NCBI GenBank assembly: GCA_027422505.1
Contig: JAPQWV010001602.1
Span: 1 to 64,000, forward strand
DNA length: 64,000 bases
Source: Craterostigma plantagineum
Taxonomy: Eukaryota > Streptophyta > Magnoliopsida > Lamiales > Linderniaceae
Direction of reading: 5' to 3'
The notes beneath the pieces were generated by a model, which was not told where the DNA came from, searched no databases, and was given only the letters and a program-made list of their open reading frames with translations. The stretch's first letter is position 1, and the number at the start of each line of letters is the position of its first letter. Positions 1-11,826 of the stretch are shown piece after piece. A program made the position numbers and the translations under genes.

Positions 1-1340
1 AAACAAAGGAAGCTGGAGTAGCACTCATGGCAGAACAAGACCACTAGCTCGAGGACACGTCTCGCTCAGAGGAAGATAATCTTGCCCTAATGGCCTGTCT
101 AGACGAACATTCTGACGCCGAAACCTCAAACACGACGGACGAAGACCGTGCATCCAAATCTTCGCAAGAGGTAGTTTCTCCTTCCACATTATTGACCATG
201 TTAGAATCATATCAATTAGAATACACTAACATAAAAACGTGAGCAGAAAAGCGTTAGGGAAGTAGAGAAGCAACTATTTGAGACTCAGGAGAAAGTTACT
301 AGTATAGAATCAGAACTTAGAAGCTCTAAGGATAAAATAGAAGAACTGAGAGCCTAAGACTTAGTGAGACTAGCAACCTTCAAACTAAGAATCCTCCAAA
401 AGAGACAAATGATTTAAAGATTAAGGAGTTAGAAGACAGGCTAGAAAATAACTACAATTGCTTGATTAGAAATCTCAATGAGAACGCTAATCTCAATTGT
501 AGAATAACCGAAGCGACCTGCAAGATCACCCATCTAGAAACCGAATTAGATAAATCTAACACTAAGGTTGGTGAACTTGTGAAGGAACTAGATGCCTGTA
601 AAGCCGCCAAATTAACGGTGGAAAATAATTTTGCTCTCTTAGGAGAAGAACATAAGAAATTGTACGCTAAAATAAAGAAATTAGACGATATTCTTACGCG
701 TAGGGGACATTCTGAACAGACCATCTATTTAAATCAGCCCAAGGACATAGACTTCTATAATCCATTGAAGGCTTAGGTTTCACTAACGCGTGTCTTAAAG
801 AAAAAGGAAGCTTACAACATAAAGTACATGGGCTTAGGAGTAGACACTCTTAGACACTTCACTAAAGCAGACGATCTGGAGGCTTTAGAATCAGCTAAGA
901 GAAAAGCCACACATAGGACTCAAATCCCCTTAGACTATAAGGAGTTAACTGACAGCTACAAATCTAGGGAAATACCCTTGACGCCTGTCAGCGAATTAGT
1001 CCTATCTCCTGAGCCTCAAACACATATTGAGGAAGCTAAAAACATACATTCTAAAAATTCTCTCTACAAACCTCCTATCATGAAGCAGTTAGAGGAATTA
1101 CGAGCTGCTATACATAAAGAAAGAGAGAATTTTGAAGCTGAAAAGACAAAGTTCCAAAAAGAGATGGAAAAACTCAAAGCTTCCTCCATCTCAAAATCCA
1201 TTTCTCACGCATCCCTCCAAAAGAAAATATCATTCTGAAAAGCGCGAAGAAAGAAAAAGCGCCTTCAAAATTCAGAAAATTAAAATAATCAAAAAATTAC
1301 TAACTCTAATCCTGCTTTGCTTGCGTCTACAGCGAGCGTA
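1..1340 (+). pseudogene. gag: E1 gag C-terminal coiled-coil region
   Basis: This is the downstream part of gag, matching E3 gag after its zinc knuckle. The first frame reads KQKEAGVALMAEQDH and then meets a stop (tag near 46). Two longer open pieces follow: 462-776, Leu/Lys/Glu-rich with heptad-like spacing and containing LNCRITEATCKITHLETELD, and 828-1238, which begins MGLGVDTLRHF and ends in a KERENFEAEKTKFQKEMEKL helix. Such a long acidic coiled coil after the knuckle fits Gag self-assembly, but that role is inferred. Frameshifts near 240-460, 776 and 1240 show it is dead. Confidence 0.8.
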
Positions 1341-2200
1341 GAGCCAGCATTGCGTTGAATGCGAGAGTGTCTAAACTAAAACTAGAGAAGGAGCCCGTAG
1401 AGTTGACTGCTTTAAGGATTTATCTCCTTCTATAAAAAAAATGACACTCGTCAAAATAAAAAAGTTGTTTCCACTCTTAAAATAATTCTTCTACCTGCTC
1501 TTTAAAGCCTACCACATTTAGAAGCACAAATTTCGAAACAGGCTCTACTTCAGACATAAAGAAAATCATTCTAAGACAAATGCTTATAGTATGACCCGTA
1601 GGAAACAAGATCCAGCCATAAAAAAACATATGGCGCTATACATGTATGTTCTCACCTAAGGTATCCTGTTAAGATCGAATCCCCAAGCACCATAGGAGAC
1701 TATCCAATGAAAAGATCTTTTCCATGCTCAAGCCTACCAAAGTATTTGTCTGCACTGAAATTAACCTTCCCTGTAAGGTTCAACCCAAATGGGTTCCTAA
1801 ATCTCCGCCTAAAAAGACGAAAACCGTAAAGGTCAAGTCTTTTATAAAGGGCAAACCCAAATCAACTTCTTCGAAGATGACTTGGGTCTCTAAAGCTCCT
1901 ACTAACAACAATTTAGGAACAATTGTGAACCATCACCTAAATCTGCTAATCTACGAGGACCCATTTATAAGTGGGTACCTAAAGCGCTCTAATTGTTTTT
2001 GCAGATCCATCATGTGTGGTACCTCGGCTCTGGTTGCTCCACACACATGACGGGAATACTGGAGCTGCTGAGAAACTACAAAGACCGACCAAACAGAAAA
2101 GTCAGATTCAGAAACAACGACTCAGCCCCATACTAGGACATCATTCTGAAGAATCTGACTATAAAAGATGTCTCTTACGTCGAAGGCCTCCGCCATAAAT
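1341..2200 (+). pseudogene. pol: E1 gag-pol linker and aspartic protease remnant
   Basis: The linker is Lys/Pro-rich (1724-1980, containing KVQPKWVPKSPPKKTKTVK). At about 2005-2055 the sequence reads HHVWYLGSGCSTHMTGI. The aligned E3 and E2 copies read LDAGCSTH and LDSGCSTH, so the protease catalytic Asp is Gly here, a visible loss of the active-site residue. Downstream RFRNNDSAP and KDVSYVEGLRH continue the retropepsin-like domain in shifted frames. The protease would cut the Gag-Pol polyprotein inside the particle; this copy cannot. Confidence 0.8.
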
Positions 2201-3480
2201 TGTTCAGCATAGGCCAGTTCTGCGACAAAGGATTCCAGTTGGTCTTCCTTGCTGATCGGTGCAGAATATTGGATACTCAGGACAAAGAACTCCTCCAAGG
2301 ATTTCGGAAATCAAATCTTTACACGATCAACCTGACGTCCGTGCAGCCTTCGACAGTTGTATGCCTCATTTCTCAGACTGTAATTCAGAGGAATAGCTTA
2401 TGGCATCAACGTATGTCTCATCTCGATATAAAGGCTCTTCAACGACTAACAACGAAAAAGTTAGTTCACGGTCTAACGACTATTCTCCTACAAAAAGAGC
2501 ATCAGTGTTCGGCATGTCAACTAGGATAAATGAAGCGAGCATCTCATCATGTAAAACAAGTTGCCTCCACTTCACGTCCCTTGGAATTGTGCATATGGAT
2601 CTCTGTGGACCTATGCAGACACAGAGCATTAGTGGGCGGAAGTACGTACTAGTTATCGTTGATGATTACTCCCACTACATATGGATGAAGTTCCTCCGAA
2701 CTAAAGATGAGACAGGGGGCTTGATAGTCAATTTCGTGAACACTATTCAGAATTTGCTGCAACAATCCATCCAAGTCATTCGAACGGACAACGGCAGTGA
2801 GTTCAAGAACAAGTATCTCAGTGAATTTTATCAGAAACTTGGCATTAGTCAGCAATTCTCAGCCGCTCAACAGAACGGTGTAGTTGAAAGGAAGAACAAG
2901 ACTCTAGTGGAGGCCGCCCGTACAATGCTGATCCATTCCGGCCTCCCTCACTTCCTTTGGGCTGAAGTAGTAAATACCGCATGTTTCACTCATAACAGGA
3001 TGGTGGTTCACAAGCTCTTCGATAAGACTCCGTACAAAATAATAAACAAACGGGTACCCAATATCTCATTCTTCAAAGTCTACGGGTGCAAGTGCTTTGT
3101 GGTGAACGACAGAGAACAACACGCCAAGTTCGACCCTAAAGCATTCGAAGCCGCATTCATTGGGTATTCATCAACATCAAAGGCGTACCGAGTTTGCATC
3201 AAGTCTAATCGATCAATCAAAGAAAGCTATAACGTCACTTTCCACGAAGTGGCAGAAATGGCTCCTGCACACCTCAGTTCAGGACCCGTGCCAAACCAGA
3301 TGGCTTCTGAATATGACGGTTCAGAACCCGTATACACTGGTGTGTTGACACAAAACCAACAGAAGATGGCAACAACTATGGAATCAACGTCTGAAGAAGC
3401 TCTGAGACTTGCGTTGGAGACATGGACTCTCTCTTTGAGCCCGTATATCGGCCAGAAACCGCTAATGCTATACCTTTAGT
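2201..3480 (+). pseudogene. pol: E1 integrase with HHCC pre-integrase domain
   Basis: The zinc-binding pre-integrase domain reads SLWHQRMSHLDIKALQRL with a distal EHQCSACQLG (HHCC), about 2390-2530. The rve core follows with the D,D,E residues in VHMDLCGPM (near 2590), IRTDNGSEF (near 2780) and NGVVERKNKTL (near 2880). A three-residue deletion before QQNG is visible against E2 (KTPQQNG). The tail carries GCKCFVVNDREQHAKFDPKAFEA, typical of Copia integrases, then an acidic linker. The frame changes near 2530 and stops at 3477-3479. Integrase would insert the cDNA into the host chromosome. Confidence 0.9.
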
Positions 3481-5315
3481 GGACTCCCCACTCGACGAGG
3501 CCGACATACCAAGCTCTCCAAATATCCCTACCTCGCCCGATTCAGACTTACCATAGATCACTAAAGAGCCTACAGCAGTCAATGAGGAGGTCTCATCTGA
3601 AACACTCAATCCAAGTGCAGAATCTCACTTACCTCAAACTAATGAACAATTCGAAATCATAGGCAGTCTCAGTCCACAAATGGCCGATGCGTCTGGTTCT
3701 GCTCTACCACACGAGCGAAAATGGACTCGAGCACATCCAACCGATCAGATTATTGGTGATCCTTCGAGTGGAGTACGGACATGTCATCAACAACAGTCTC
3801 TTCAGCTGCTTCGTAAGCCAAAATGAGCCAGCCAAGGTAGCCGACGCACTTAAGGATTCGGATTGGGTTATTGCCATGCAAGATGAAATTAATCAATTCG
3901 AACGCCTTCGAGTGTGGACCCTAGTACCACGTCCACATGGGAAAACAATCATCGGAACAAAATGGGTCTTTAAGAACAAAAAGAATGAAGATGGAGAAGT
4001 GATCAGGAATAAAGCGAGACTGGTTGCGAAGGGCTATAACCAACAGGAAGGAATTGACTACGACGAGACATATGCTCCTGTTGCCCGAATCGAAGCCATT
4101 CGTCTCTTCCTGCCTTATGCGGCTCATAAAGACTTCAAAGTCTACCAAATGGATGTTAAGACTGCCTTTCTCAATGGCGTGTTAAAAGAAGAAGTCTATG
4201 TCGCTCAACCAGAAGGCTTTGTTGATCAAGCACACCCCGATCACGTCTATCGATTGGATAAAGCTCTTTATGGACTAAAACAAGCCCCACGTGCTTGGTA
4301 TGATGTCCTGAGTGAATTCCTGGTGAAGTGTGGATTCATCCGAGGAACGATCGATACGACTCTCTTCATCAAGTGGCAAGACAAAGATCTGATGGTCGTC
4401 CAAGTATACATCGATGACATCATCTTCGGATCAACAAATCCACGGCTTTGCAAGAAATTTGGAATCTAATGAAGCAAATTTGAAATGAGTCACATGGGAG
4501 AAATGCAATTCTTCTTAGGGCTTCAAGTCAGACAACTCGATGATGGGATTTTCATCAGTCAGACCAAATACATCAAGGAGATTCTGAAAAAGTTCCATCA
4601 AGATCAGAGTAAGCCCCTCAGCACTCCTGTGTCACCAAGCTGCAAGTTGGATGCCGATCCCAATGGAAAAATGGTCGACATCACCCTTTATCGCAGCATC
4701 ATTGGGTTTCTTCTATATCTCACATCAAGTCGGCCGGACATCATGTTTGCCACCTGTTTATGCGCCCGTTTTCAAGCCGACCCTAAGGAATCTCACATGC
4801 TTGCGGTGAAGCGAATCTTGCGCTACCTTATATTCTAATGGTACGAGTTTAAACTAATTGGCTACACTGACGCTGACTATGCAGGTTGCCGAATGGACAG
4901 GAAAAGCACATCCGGTGGCGCTCAATTTCTAGGCAAAAAGCTGGTTAGTTGGTCATCCAAAAAGCAGAATTGCGTTTCAACATCGACGGTTGAAGCAGAA
5001 TATGTCGCGGCCGCCAGCTGTTGCTCGCATATGCTATGGATGCGGACTCAACTTCACGATTATGGGTACAATCTAAATAATATACCCATTTATAGCGATA
5101 GCCCAAGTGCCATTGCGATTATTTGCAATCTTGTTCACCATTCACGCACAAAACACATAGACACACACTTTATCAAAGATCACTTAGAAAAAGGCACCAT
5201 TGACATATATTTTGTGAACACGTAATATCAACTAGCTGACATTTTCACCAAGGCATTGGATGAAAAACGGTTCCAATTCCTTGTCGGAAAATTAGGCATG
5301 TTGAACCTCCCGTAA
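3481..5315 (+). pseudogene. pol: E1 reverse transcriptase and RNase H
   Basis: RT (Copia RVT_2 type) occupies about 3830-4840: [30 protein letters not shown] (first catalytic Asp), [14 protein letters not shown] and the YIDDI active site near 4410. A stop at 4467-4469 separates it from MSHMGEMQFFLGLQVRQLDD. RNase H covers about 4850-5315 with YTDADYAGCRMDRKSTSGG, VEAEYVAA, IYSDSPSAIAI and HSRTKHID. A gap and stop near 4838 remove the usual KGT segment. Pol ends at TAA 5313-5315 after KLGMLNLP. It would copy element RNA into cDNA; stops and a missing segment make this copy inactive. Confidence 0.92.
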
Positions 5316-5940
5316 TTTGTGCACTATGTGAATCTATGTGCTTTCACATGCTCTATGCTATGTGTTTCCTATACAAAAAACTGTTATATCTTGCGTGAAA
5401 TATTTCAATTTTAAAATAAAAATATAATAATACTAAAATAATTCAAAAATAAAAAAATATTATACATATAAGTATAATATTGGCGCATGACGATACCTTT
5501 AGGATGCTCGATCTACGTCACGAATAGATTTCACTGACATGAGACTGATAGGTTGCTTAAATTGGTCAGTCTAAGTCGTATTCTTGTGTCTAAAGGTCAT
5601 TAGTTTGTTCCACTAGACACAAAATCACTTTACATAAGTGAGGATTCTGGCCCTTTATTTTTCCTCTCTATGGATTTATTCTTGAGCGAGTCACACATCA
5701 ATTGCTTGTCTTAACTAGTGATTCCTGGCTTAATATTGGCCTTGCGCTAATTCCGTAGGAAAATGATTAGAGCACTTAGGAAATTCCTCACTTGGCCTTA
5801 CACATAGAAAATATCATCCTTGAAATTATTCCTCTAGTCATCCCTTTTGAGCCTTCTCCCATATCCTTTTCTTGATTTGTATCCCGATCAAGCCTTCAAC
5901 CATAATTCACAAATTTCTGTGGGACATATAATGGAGAAAT

Positions 5941-5952
5941 GAGGGGGAGAAA
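5941..5952 (+). other. Internal polypurine tract 1 of E1
   Basis: GAGGGGGAGAAA lies about 630 bp after the pol stop. Its E2 equivalent is GGAGGGGGAGAAAA at 28501. Polypurine tracts prime plus-strand DNA synthesis; several internal tracts have been described in Sirevirus-type Copia elements. Function is inferred. Confidence 0.5.
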
Positions 5953-6106
5953 AAGGCGATGAACGAAAAAGAAGAAAATGATGACAAAAAGGAGGCGGAA
6001 AACACACACGAGGAATGCTCAACGCACAACAAATAGTCCAAAAGAACCTGCCTTCCTAATTATTGAAATCTTCTAGAAATATTAAGAAGAGGGCATGGAT
6101 CTTGCT

Positions 6107-6395
6107 GTGAACTTCTCCATCGATAATCTCGTACACTCGTCAGAACGGCTAGAAAGAGGAGCACCTCGAAGTGAACTTCTCCAACGATAATCCGGCCTTA
6201 TATCGAGACAACGAGAAGAGGAGCACGGCCTTGGGTTCGAATTCCATAACTGCGAACTTCTTCAAATCGATAATCTCTGGAACCTCACTAGGGATTAATA
6301 GAAAAGGAGCGCGGTGTCGGCCCAAGAACAAACGAGAAGACTTCGCCTTAGATAATCTCTCAGCCTCGTAGAGAAGCGGAGCTTCAGCTTGAGCA
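6107..6395 (+). repeat. Four-unit tandem repeat in the E1 spacer
   Basis: GAACTTCTCCA-CGATAATC recurs at about 6112 and 6172, with more diverged units at about 6253 and 6340 (spacing roughly 60-87 bp). Each unit ends near a GAAGAGGAGC-like purine block. The same four-unit array is present in E2 at 28618-28895, so it belonged to their common ancestor. No coding sense is apparent. Confidence 0.7.
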
Positions 6396-7277
6396 AGTGT
6401 AGAATAATATGAAAAAGTTTAAGGATGGATAAGATCAAAATGCCGGTGTAGAGGACGACAAAGAAAAGGAAGAATATCTTTAGTCCACAATTTCTAAATA
6501 TAATCCTTCCCTTCTAAGTCAAGAGCCAAATTAAAACCCTTTACAGTCTCTATGATTCCAAATCGACGGTCTTGCGCATAGGTGAAAGATTAGAAACGGC
6601 TCGATCACAGGTAAATTGACTTAATATTGCTTGTGTTGACTTGGGTGATATAAATATAAAAATCCCAAGTAAAAATAATTGAGCGCTAGAGTGAACCTAG
6701 TGAGAGTTGTTAAATGGATCATACTATGAACTTAGGACTCTTTAGTTTGACGACATGACTTGACGGCATATGATCCTTTCAAGTGTCGTGCGAAATTTTT
6801 AGGCGTGACAATGATCGTAACAAAATAATATGACCACATACTATTAATGATATTAATATGCTTACGGAAAAACTTTACTAAAAAAAATTATACATATAAA
6901 AGAATTATCGCACATTCTGATATGCAAGTTTAATTTGCATTACGCTGAAATGATTAAATGCGATTTACTTGTTTATGCTCATACCCTCGCGTAACATTTT
7001 GAATACATTATTCGGGGACCATGTATCTAAGTGAAATTGTTTAAATTGCGCGTTACTCATTAGTTTGGTAACATTTTGATCTCTAATGTGTTTTTTGATT
7101 TGGATTTAACAAATTTTTTAGAGAGGTACCGAGCCTAATTGGTAAAATTGCTTCCAAAATTGACTCAAATATTCTCGACAGTTTACTCTAAGTGTTACAG
7201 ATTTTCGATGATCAAGCCTTGGAGCAAGTTGTCACCGCTCAAAAAAATTACAAGGAGTTACATTCGATATTATAGTT

Positions 7278-7287
7278 AGGGGGAGCA
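7278..7287 (+). other. Internal polypurine tract 2 of E1
   Basis: AGGGGGAGCA followed by ATTATGTG aligns with E6 12818 (GGGGAGCAATTATGTG). It begins the CGATCG-rich part of the spacer. Confidence 0.45.
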
Positions 7288-7379
7288 ATTATGTGTTTAC
7301 TCTTAAACTTAGGATCAATCTGAAATACATAAAAAAACTTAATCGAGAAATTCGGGCGAATTGTGTAATTTTCATTCGC

Positions 7380-8700
7380 AGTTTCTCGAGCGAAAATTGA
7401 TTTTGGGACAAAGTTATAATTTTGCCTTCATATTGACGAGTGAAAATTAAACAGGAACCAAATATTTTCGATCGGAATCGTCGAGCGCAAATTATATAGT
7501 AACTAAAGAAAATTTCTCGATCGTAAGTTTCTCGATCGTCAACAGTAATGGGCTTAAATTCACTAAGTCTCGCAAAACGTCTAATCAGTCCAATTAACAA
7601 ATCATTGCTTGCAGTCGAAAATCTTAAATACACGCTAAAACCCTCGATCGCAAAATTCAACAGTCAAATTTTCGTACAAAAAACTTTTTCTCTCAAAAGA
7701 CGAACGTCAAAATCCTTCAAAGCTTTCGATTTTTCCTCTGATTTTCGTGTTTAGAAGGTAGATTTGACTTCGTTTAGGGAATATCGTGTATTAGAACTCA
7801 TTTTCATCTGTATTGTGATATATTTCGCATGATCCTGTGTTCATTTATCATCTGCTCATATTCTGAGAACTCGAATTTATTTGCAGTGTTTAAAGACCAA
7901 TCTGTTAGCATAATCTAGGTTAAATATTGCACATTATGATAGTTTCGAAGTTTCTTGATCTTTTTGAGGTAGTTTATTTTGATTCTCTGCGTTATTAGAG
8001 TTCGATTGAAAGTAAGACTTAATCTGGGATATCACCGTTTGAAGGCGTCGAAGAACTTTTTCGCTCGCAAACAGTGTCAATTGAATTTCAATTGTTCAAC
8101 TGTTTGCACTGAAGAAAAGTTTTTCGATCGCAAACTTTTGAATTAGTCGTTAAGAAAGATAACGTAGATTGAAAATAATTACAATCGAGAAATTGAAATT
8201 GAAAAGTTACTGAACGAAATAGATATAATAGGTGCAAAATAAGCTTCGAGCGCAAAACTTACAGTCGCAAACAGTAATTTCGATTTAATTATTCTTGTCT
8301 AGAATTTTAGTGGCAATAAAATTAATTTTTCGACGATAAAATTTCTCTATCGGAAACCTACACAGTGTGATTATCGATCGAAAATGTTCTCGGTGAGTCA
8401 CCAAGTTTCTCGCTATCAATTTTCTCGATCGTAAAATTCCATAGCGCAAAACTATTTTAAAATCGAAATACTTTCTCGCTCGATAACTTTCCCTGTATTC
8501 ACAAGCGAAATATTTCTCGATCGTAAATTTACTCAGGAATCTCATTTCTCGGTCGTAAATTTATACGAAATTTTTTCTCGATCGTAAAGTTTCTCGGCTA
8601 CAGTATCGTACCTTAAGTTCAAAACCTAGAAATTTTTCTATGTCCTTTTCACTGTAGCTTTCAATAGTGAATTTTTCTCGATCGCAATTAAATCAGAGAA
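7380..8700 (+). repeat. CGATCG-motif array in the E1 spacer
   Basis: At least fifteen copies, counted by eye, of a degenerate motif close to TTTCTCGATCGTAAA occur, for example near 7514, 7642, 8116, 8422, 8515, 8575 and 8675. The core CGATCG is palindromic. Variants include TCGAGCGAAAA and TCGCTCGCAAA. Spacing is irregular, so this is a motif cluster rather than a satellite. The same motif fills the corresponding parts of E6 and E2 and recurs in the leaders of E2 and E3. Confidence 0.7.
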
Positions 8701-8780
8701 ATTGATTTATAATTGCACTACGTGCAATTCAATTATGAGAACTACAATTCCTCCCACGGCGATAAAAAACAAGGAGTGAA

Positions 8781-10422
8781 CAGTGCTTCAAAACACTTGG
8801 AAAAATTCGACTGAACCTCTAGAAATTAACGATACTATGTCACATAAAATATCTATTCAAAGCTCACTCCACAGTGACGGTTCACAGCATCGAGCATGCC
8901 GTAACACCTATAGAGGAGAATCTCCAAGATTCAACTCAAGGATTGGGTGGAAGTCTCAAACAGTCACAACCTCACGTGACTCCGAGCCAACCTGAGGAGT
9001 GGGTGTTAGCCCTAGGGTTGTCAACAGGCGACATCAGTCGACGTGGTCCATCTACGACGGAGGCGTCCGTCCCATTCGTGACAGAAGACCGATATCAGGC
9101 CGCTCTCTCCGAGGCTTTAAAGTCCTTTGAAGAAAAAATCATAGAGAGTATGTGCACAGCAATCGAGACGTCCCGTCAAGATCGTGGAAAAGCACCCGTC
9201 TCGAAGCCGTCTTCTCACAACTCATCCTCACACCCGTACAATCCACACGTACCACACCCATCCCCCACCACCCATCCTTACAAACCTAATCAACCCCGCA
9301 ACAGTACCTATCAGCGACCTCCACTCCATCTTAGTCACCCGCCTACTAGAGCTGACCACTCGAATGCCGAAAGAAGAAGACCTCTTCCGTCGTCTCGTTG
9401 ACCGTCCTGACCCGACCGAAACCCATCGAGGCCAAGGCTCTCGCTCCAAACGCCGGCATGATGATCCAGATGATCAAGGTCATCATGAGGGGGAGAAGAG
9501 GCCTCGTATACAAACACGAAGCCAAGGATGAAGCTCGGACACGATGCAGACAAGCGCTGGAGCCGCTGAAACCACACAACTCACTACCCAAACAACACCG
9601 CCACGCACCGCACCACTCTAACCCAAACCCAAATCAACCCACCATCCTTCACCCTAAGGACACCTCCGCCCACACCAATGACCCTCAGAAGCACCTTGCT
9701 TCTGGAAGAAGAAGCAAGTGCCGCTATGGTCGTGGCCCTAGCAGCTATTCAAGCGACTCCCTCAATCACTCCAGACCAACCGAGTACTTCTGGCCATGGC
9801 GTCAATCTTCACGAATTCCAAGATAAATACAACTTCGAAGGACAGTGGATGACCCACAGCATGCCCGATGAAGCTCAAAGACAACGCATCAGGGACGTTC
9901 TACAGTTCCTCCAAGCATCTTCAGTTGACTTAGTCTTAATTGAAGACGAAGAACTTGAAGGTGAAGGCCATGAACAAGTTCCCGCAAGGCTTTCAGAAAT
10001 TGCGCAACGAGCGGCCTCACCTACAAGACAAATGCCTGGAACCGTTCGCATTGATACGCAGTGGGAAAACATAAGGATTGAGACCCATTCCTGGAAGAAG
10101 TTCGTCAAAATATTTGGAGGTCACCGAACAAAATCAAGACGCCGAACGAGTTCGAGCTCAGATGCATCTCTCATTGGGAGCAGCAGAAAAGGATGAGCTA
10201 TCTTGATGCTGACCCAACGCGGACCGGATATGAGGCTGGGGATTCCTAAGAAGCGGCTGAAGAGTCACTTCAAGGAATTATCCCCGATATGTCAGCTACT
10301 CAGAGTCTACTGCACTAAAGGAAATCTTCCAACACCGTACTACGTGATAGAGCGGATAGATCGAACTCGAGAAGAATTAAGCGAGAGTGACCTACCCTAT
10401 CTTCCTGCCAAGGAGGTGTACA
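8781..10422 (+). pseudogene. E1 3' ORF of unknown function, middle part, up to the hAT insertion
   Basis: It matches the middle of the E2 3' ORF: ENLQDSTQGLGGSLKQSQP (from about 8920), LSTGDISRRGPS and a helix-forming AALSEALKSFEEKI. A Pro/His/Ser/Thr-rich low-complexity stretch follows (9220-9660), then an acidic VDLVLIEDEELEGEGHEQ (about 9920-9980). 10203-10422 reads LKSHFKELSPICQLLRVYC and ends KEVY at the transposon. The N-terminal block seen in E2 (FRCPDEIIVSIL onward) is absent, so over 1 kb was deleted near 8870. I recognise no catalytic motif and no membrane segment. Confidence 0.65.
10415..10422. repeat. 8 bp target site duplication, left copy
   Basis: GGTGTACA precedes the element end CAATGTTGTAAAA and is repeated exactly at 11263-11270. 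Joining the flanks at one copy keeps alignment to E2, which reads GAGGTATACCGC at this place. An 8 bp duplication fits hAT transposons. Confidence 0.9.
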
Positions 10423-11262
10423 CAATGTTGTAAAATTCGCTAGGCGCTAGTCGGACGCCCGAGGGGGCCTAGCGCCTAGACGGCTTAGGCGGAGCCTAGG
10501 CGGTTTCTAGGCGGGAATTAGGCGGTCTTTTATTTTTTATTATTTATATATCTAATATGCTCCAAATAGAACATAGAAGTATATGTAATTTATCTAAAAT
10601 TCTAAATAAATAATATCAATCATATTAGTAAAAATAACATGTTAGGGATGATGTCGAAAATAGTTATCCCATTTTCCGTGTTGACATTTATTTTTATTTA
10701 AAAATATATGCTAGTACATAAAACAAAATATTTTTCACTAATTTACAAGTGACAGTGTGACACGGATGATAAATTGCATCGTCAAAAAATATGATTATTT
10801 TTAATTAATTAAATGCTTGTTTTGGTTGAGGTTGGACCTTTTGAACGATGGGCCCATTAAATCAAAGCATAAATAATATACTATTAGTCCGTTGAATGTC
10901 CCACACCGATTAGAACATGGTGTGAGGTGCGAATCTTTTCTATATAAAGCCACAGAACCGGTTGAAATCAGTATAGCTGCATAACCATGTTTAAGAATGG
11001 GACGTGGCAGGTGACATTTTAAGTGATTAAGCACTTATTTTGTTTCTTGAATTTTTAAAATATTTATTTAGTATTTGGATAATTAGGCGGTCTAATCGCC
11101 GATTAAGTCCAAAACGGGCCGAGGGCCCATTAAGCGGCAGATTAGGCGGATTAGTTCGTTTTGTAAATTGATCGGCCGATTATGTAGTTTTCGTTGCGGT
11201 GGCTTCCGATCAGCGCCTAGGCGCCGCCTAGTCGGCCGCCCAGGCCGCGTTTTACAACACTG
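10423..11262. mobile_element. Non-autonomous hAT-like transposon, 840 bp
   Basis: The left end reads CAATGTTGTAAAA and the right end, complemented, reads CAGTGTTGTAAAA, so the terminal inverted repeat is about 13 bp with one mismatch. Subterminal DNA is packed with CTAGGCG/TAGGCGG units on both ends (10440-10525, 11085-11110 and 11205-11240), while the middle is AT-rich. No transposase frame is visible; the 10801-11034 minus frame has no recognisable motif. The exact 8 bp duplication proves insertion into the E1 3' ORF after E1 formed. Orientation is arbitrary. Confidence 0.9.
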
Positions 11263-11270
11263 GGTGTACA
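11263..11270. repeat. 8 bp target site duplication, right copy
   Basis: GGTGTACA, identical to 10415-10422, directly followed by the resumed 3' ORF (AGCTCTACCAACTC). Confidence 0.9.
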
Positions 11271-11826
11271 AGCTCTACCAACTCTATGTAGAAAAGTACA
11301 AGGGTCCTTAAGGCTTTATCGAGAACGAAGGACTCAAGGGACTCTACTGATTCATGTTGCGACAAATCAAGTACTCTGCCGCACACGATCTTCATATGGC
11401 TCCGGAGAGCAATATGAAGAAAGTCAACATGACGGCCCCGCTCAATCAAGACCTGAAATCGAAGGGCTTCCAAGCAATCACGTACACATCAGCTCAGTCC
11501 TAGGCATCACCTACCACAATCCAATCGCTTAGAAGACTAGGTTGATGCTGAAGACTGAGATACATAAGTTTTGCGATGGAACGCTCAAGGTGATCAGGCA
11601 GAACATAGAGAAGAGATTAGAAGAAATCAACCGAGAGATGATGCTGAGGATTCATCGGTTCGTGAGAGAACAACCGCTCCTGATAGAACTACTTGATGAC
11701 ATTGAGGAGCGACTGGAGCTGAGGAGCACGCTAAGGGACTTCGAGTATGCGCTGGCTTGCGCAGGTCTTACTACGCCTGACGAAGACAAACAGCGCGCAA
11801 GGGCAATCAAGCACAAAAGGGAAGAT
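11271..11826 (+). pseudogene. E1 3' ORF, C-terminal part after the hAT insertion
   Basis: It resumes as KLYQLYVEKYKGP and aligns with E2 34650-35190 and E6 41900-42370. The conserved core here reads RFMLRQIKYSAAHD (RFMMRQVKY.. in the other copies), then PESNMKKVNM. 11542-11856 is open over 104 codons: an amphipathic stretch MLKTEIHKFCDGTLKVIRQN, then a Glu/Arg-rich helix. Stops near 11310 and 11350 break the earlier part. The frame runs into the LTR. Function is unknown. Confidence 0.65.

Larger units (their letters stand above)
5316..8780 (+). other. E1 long non-coding spacer between pol and the 3' ORF
   Basis: There is no supported coding region. The stretch aligns by eye with E2 27973-31672 over separated blocks, for example the segments around 5500 and 28070 that both hold CTTTAGGATGCT, and both carry TTCTTGTGTCTAAA. 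It contains internal polypurine tracts, a tandem repeat (6107-6395) and a dense CGATCG-motif region (7380-8700), listed separately. Retention of non-coding blocks between two copies suggests cis-acting or packaging roles, which is inference. The ORFs in this stretch look like chance frames. Confidence 0.75.

Noticed and set aside
9228..9591. Minus-strand frames of 73-81 codons opposite the E1 3' ORF
   Set aside because: They are shadows of the Pro/Thr-rich plus-strand sequence.
10801..11034. A transposase gene inside the 840 bp hAT-like element
   Set aside because: 77 codons without any hAT motif; far too short for a transposase.
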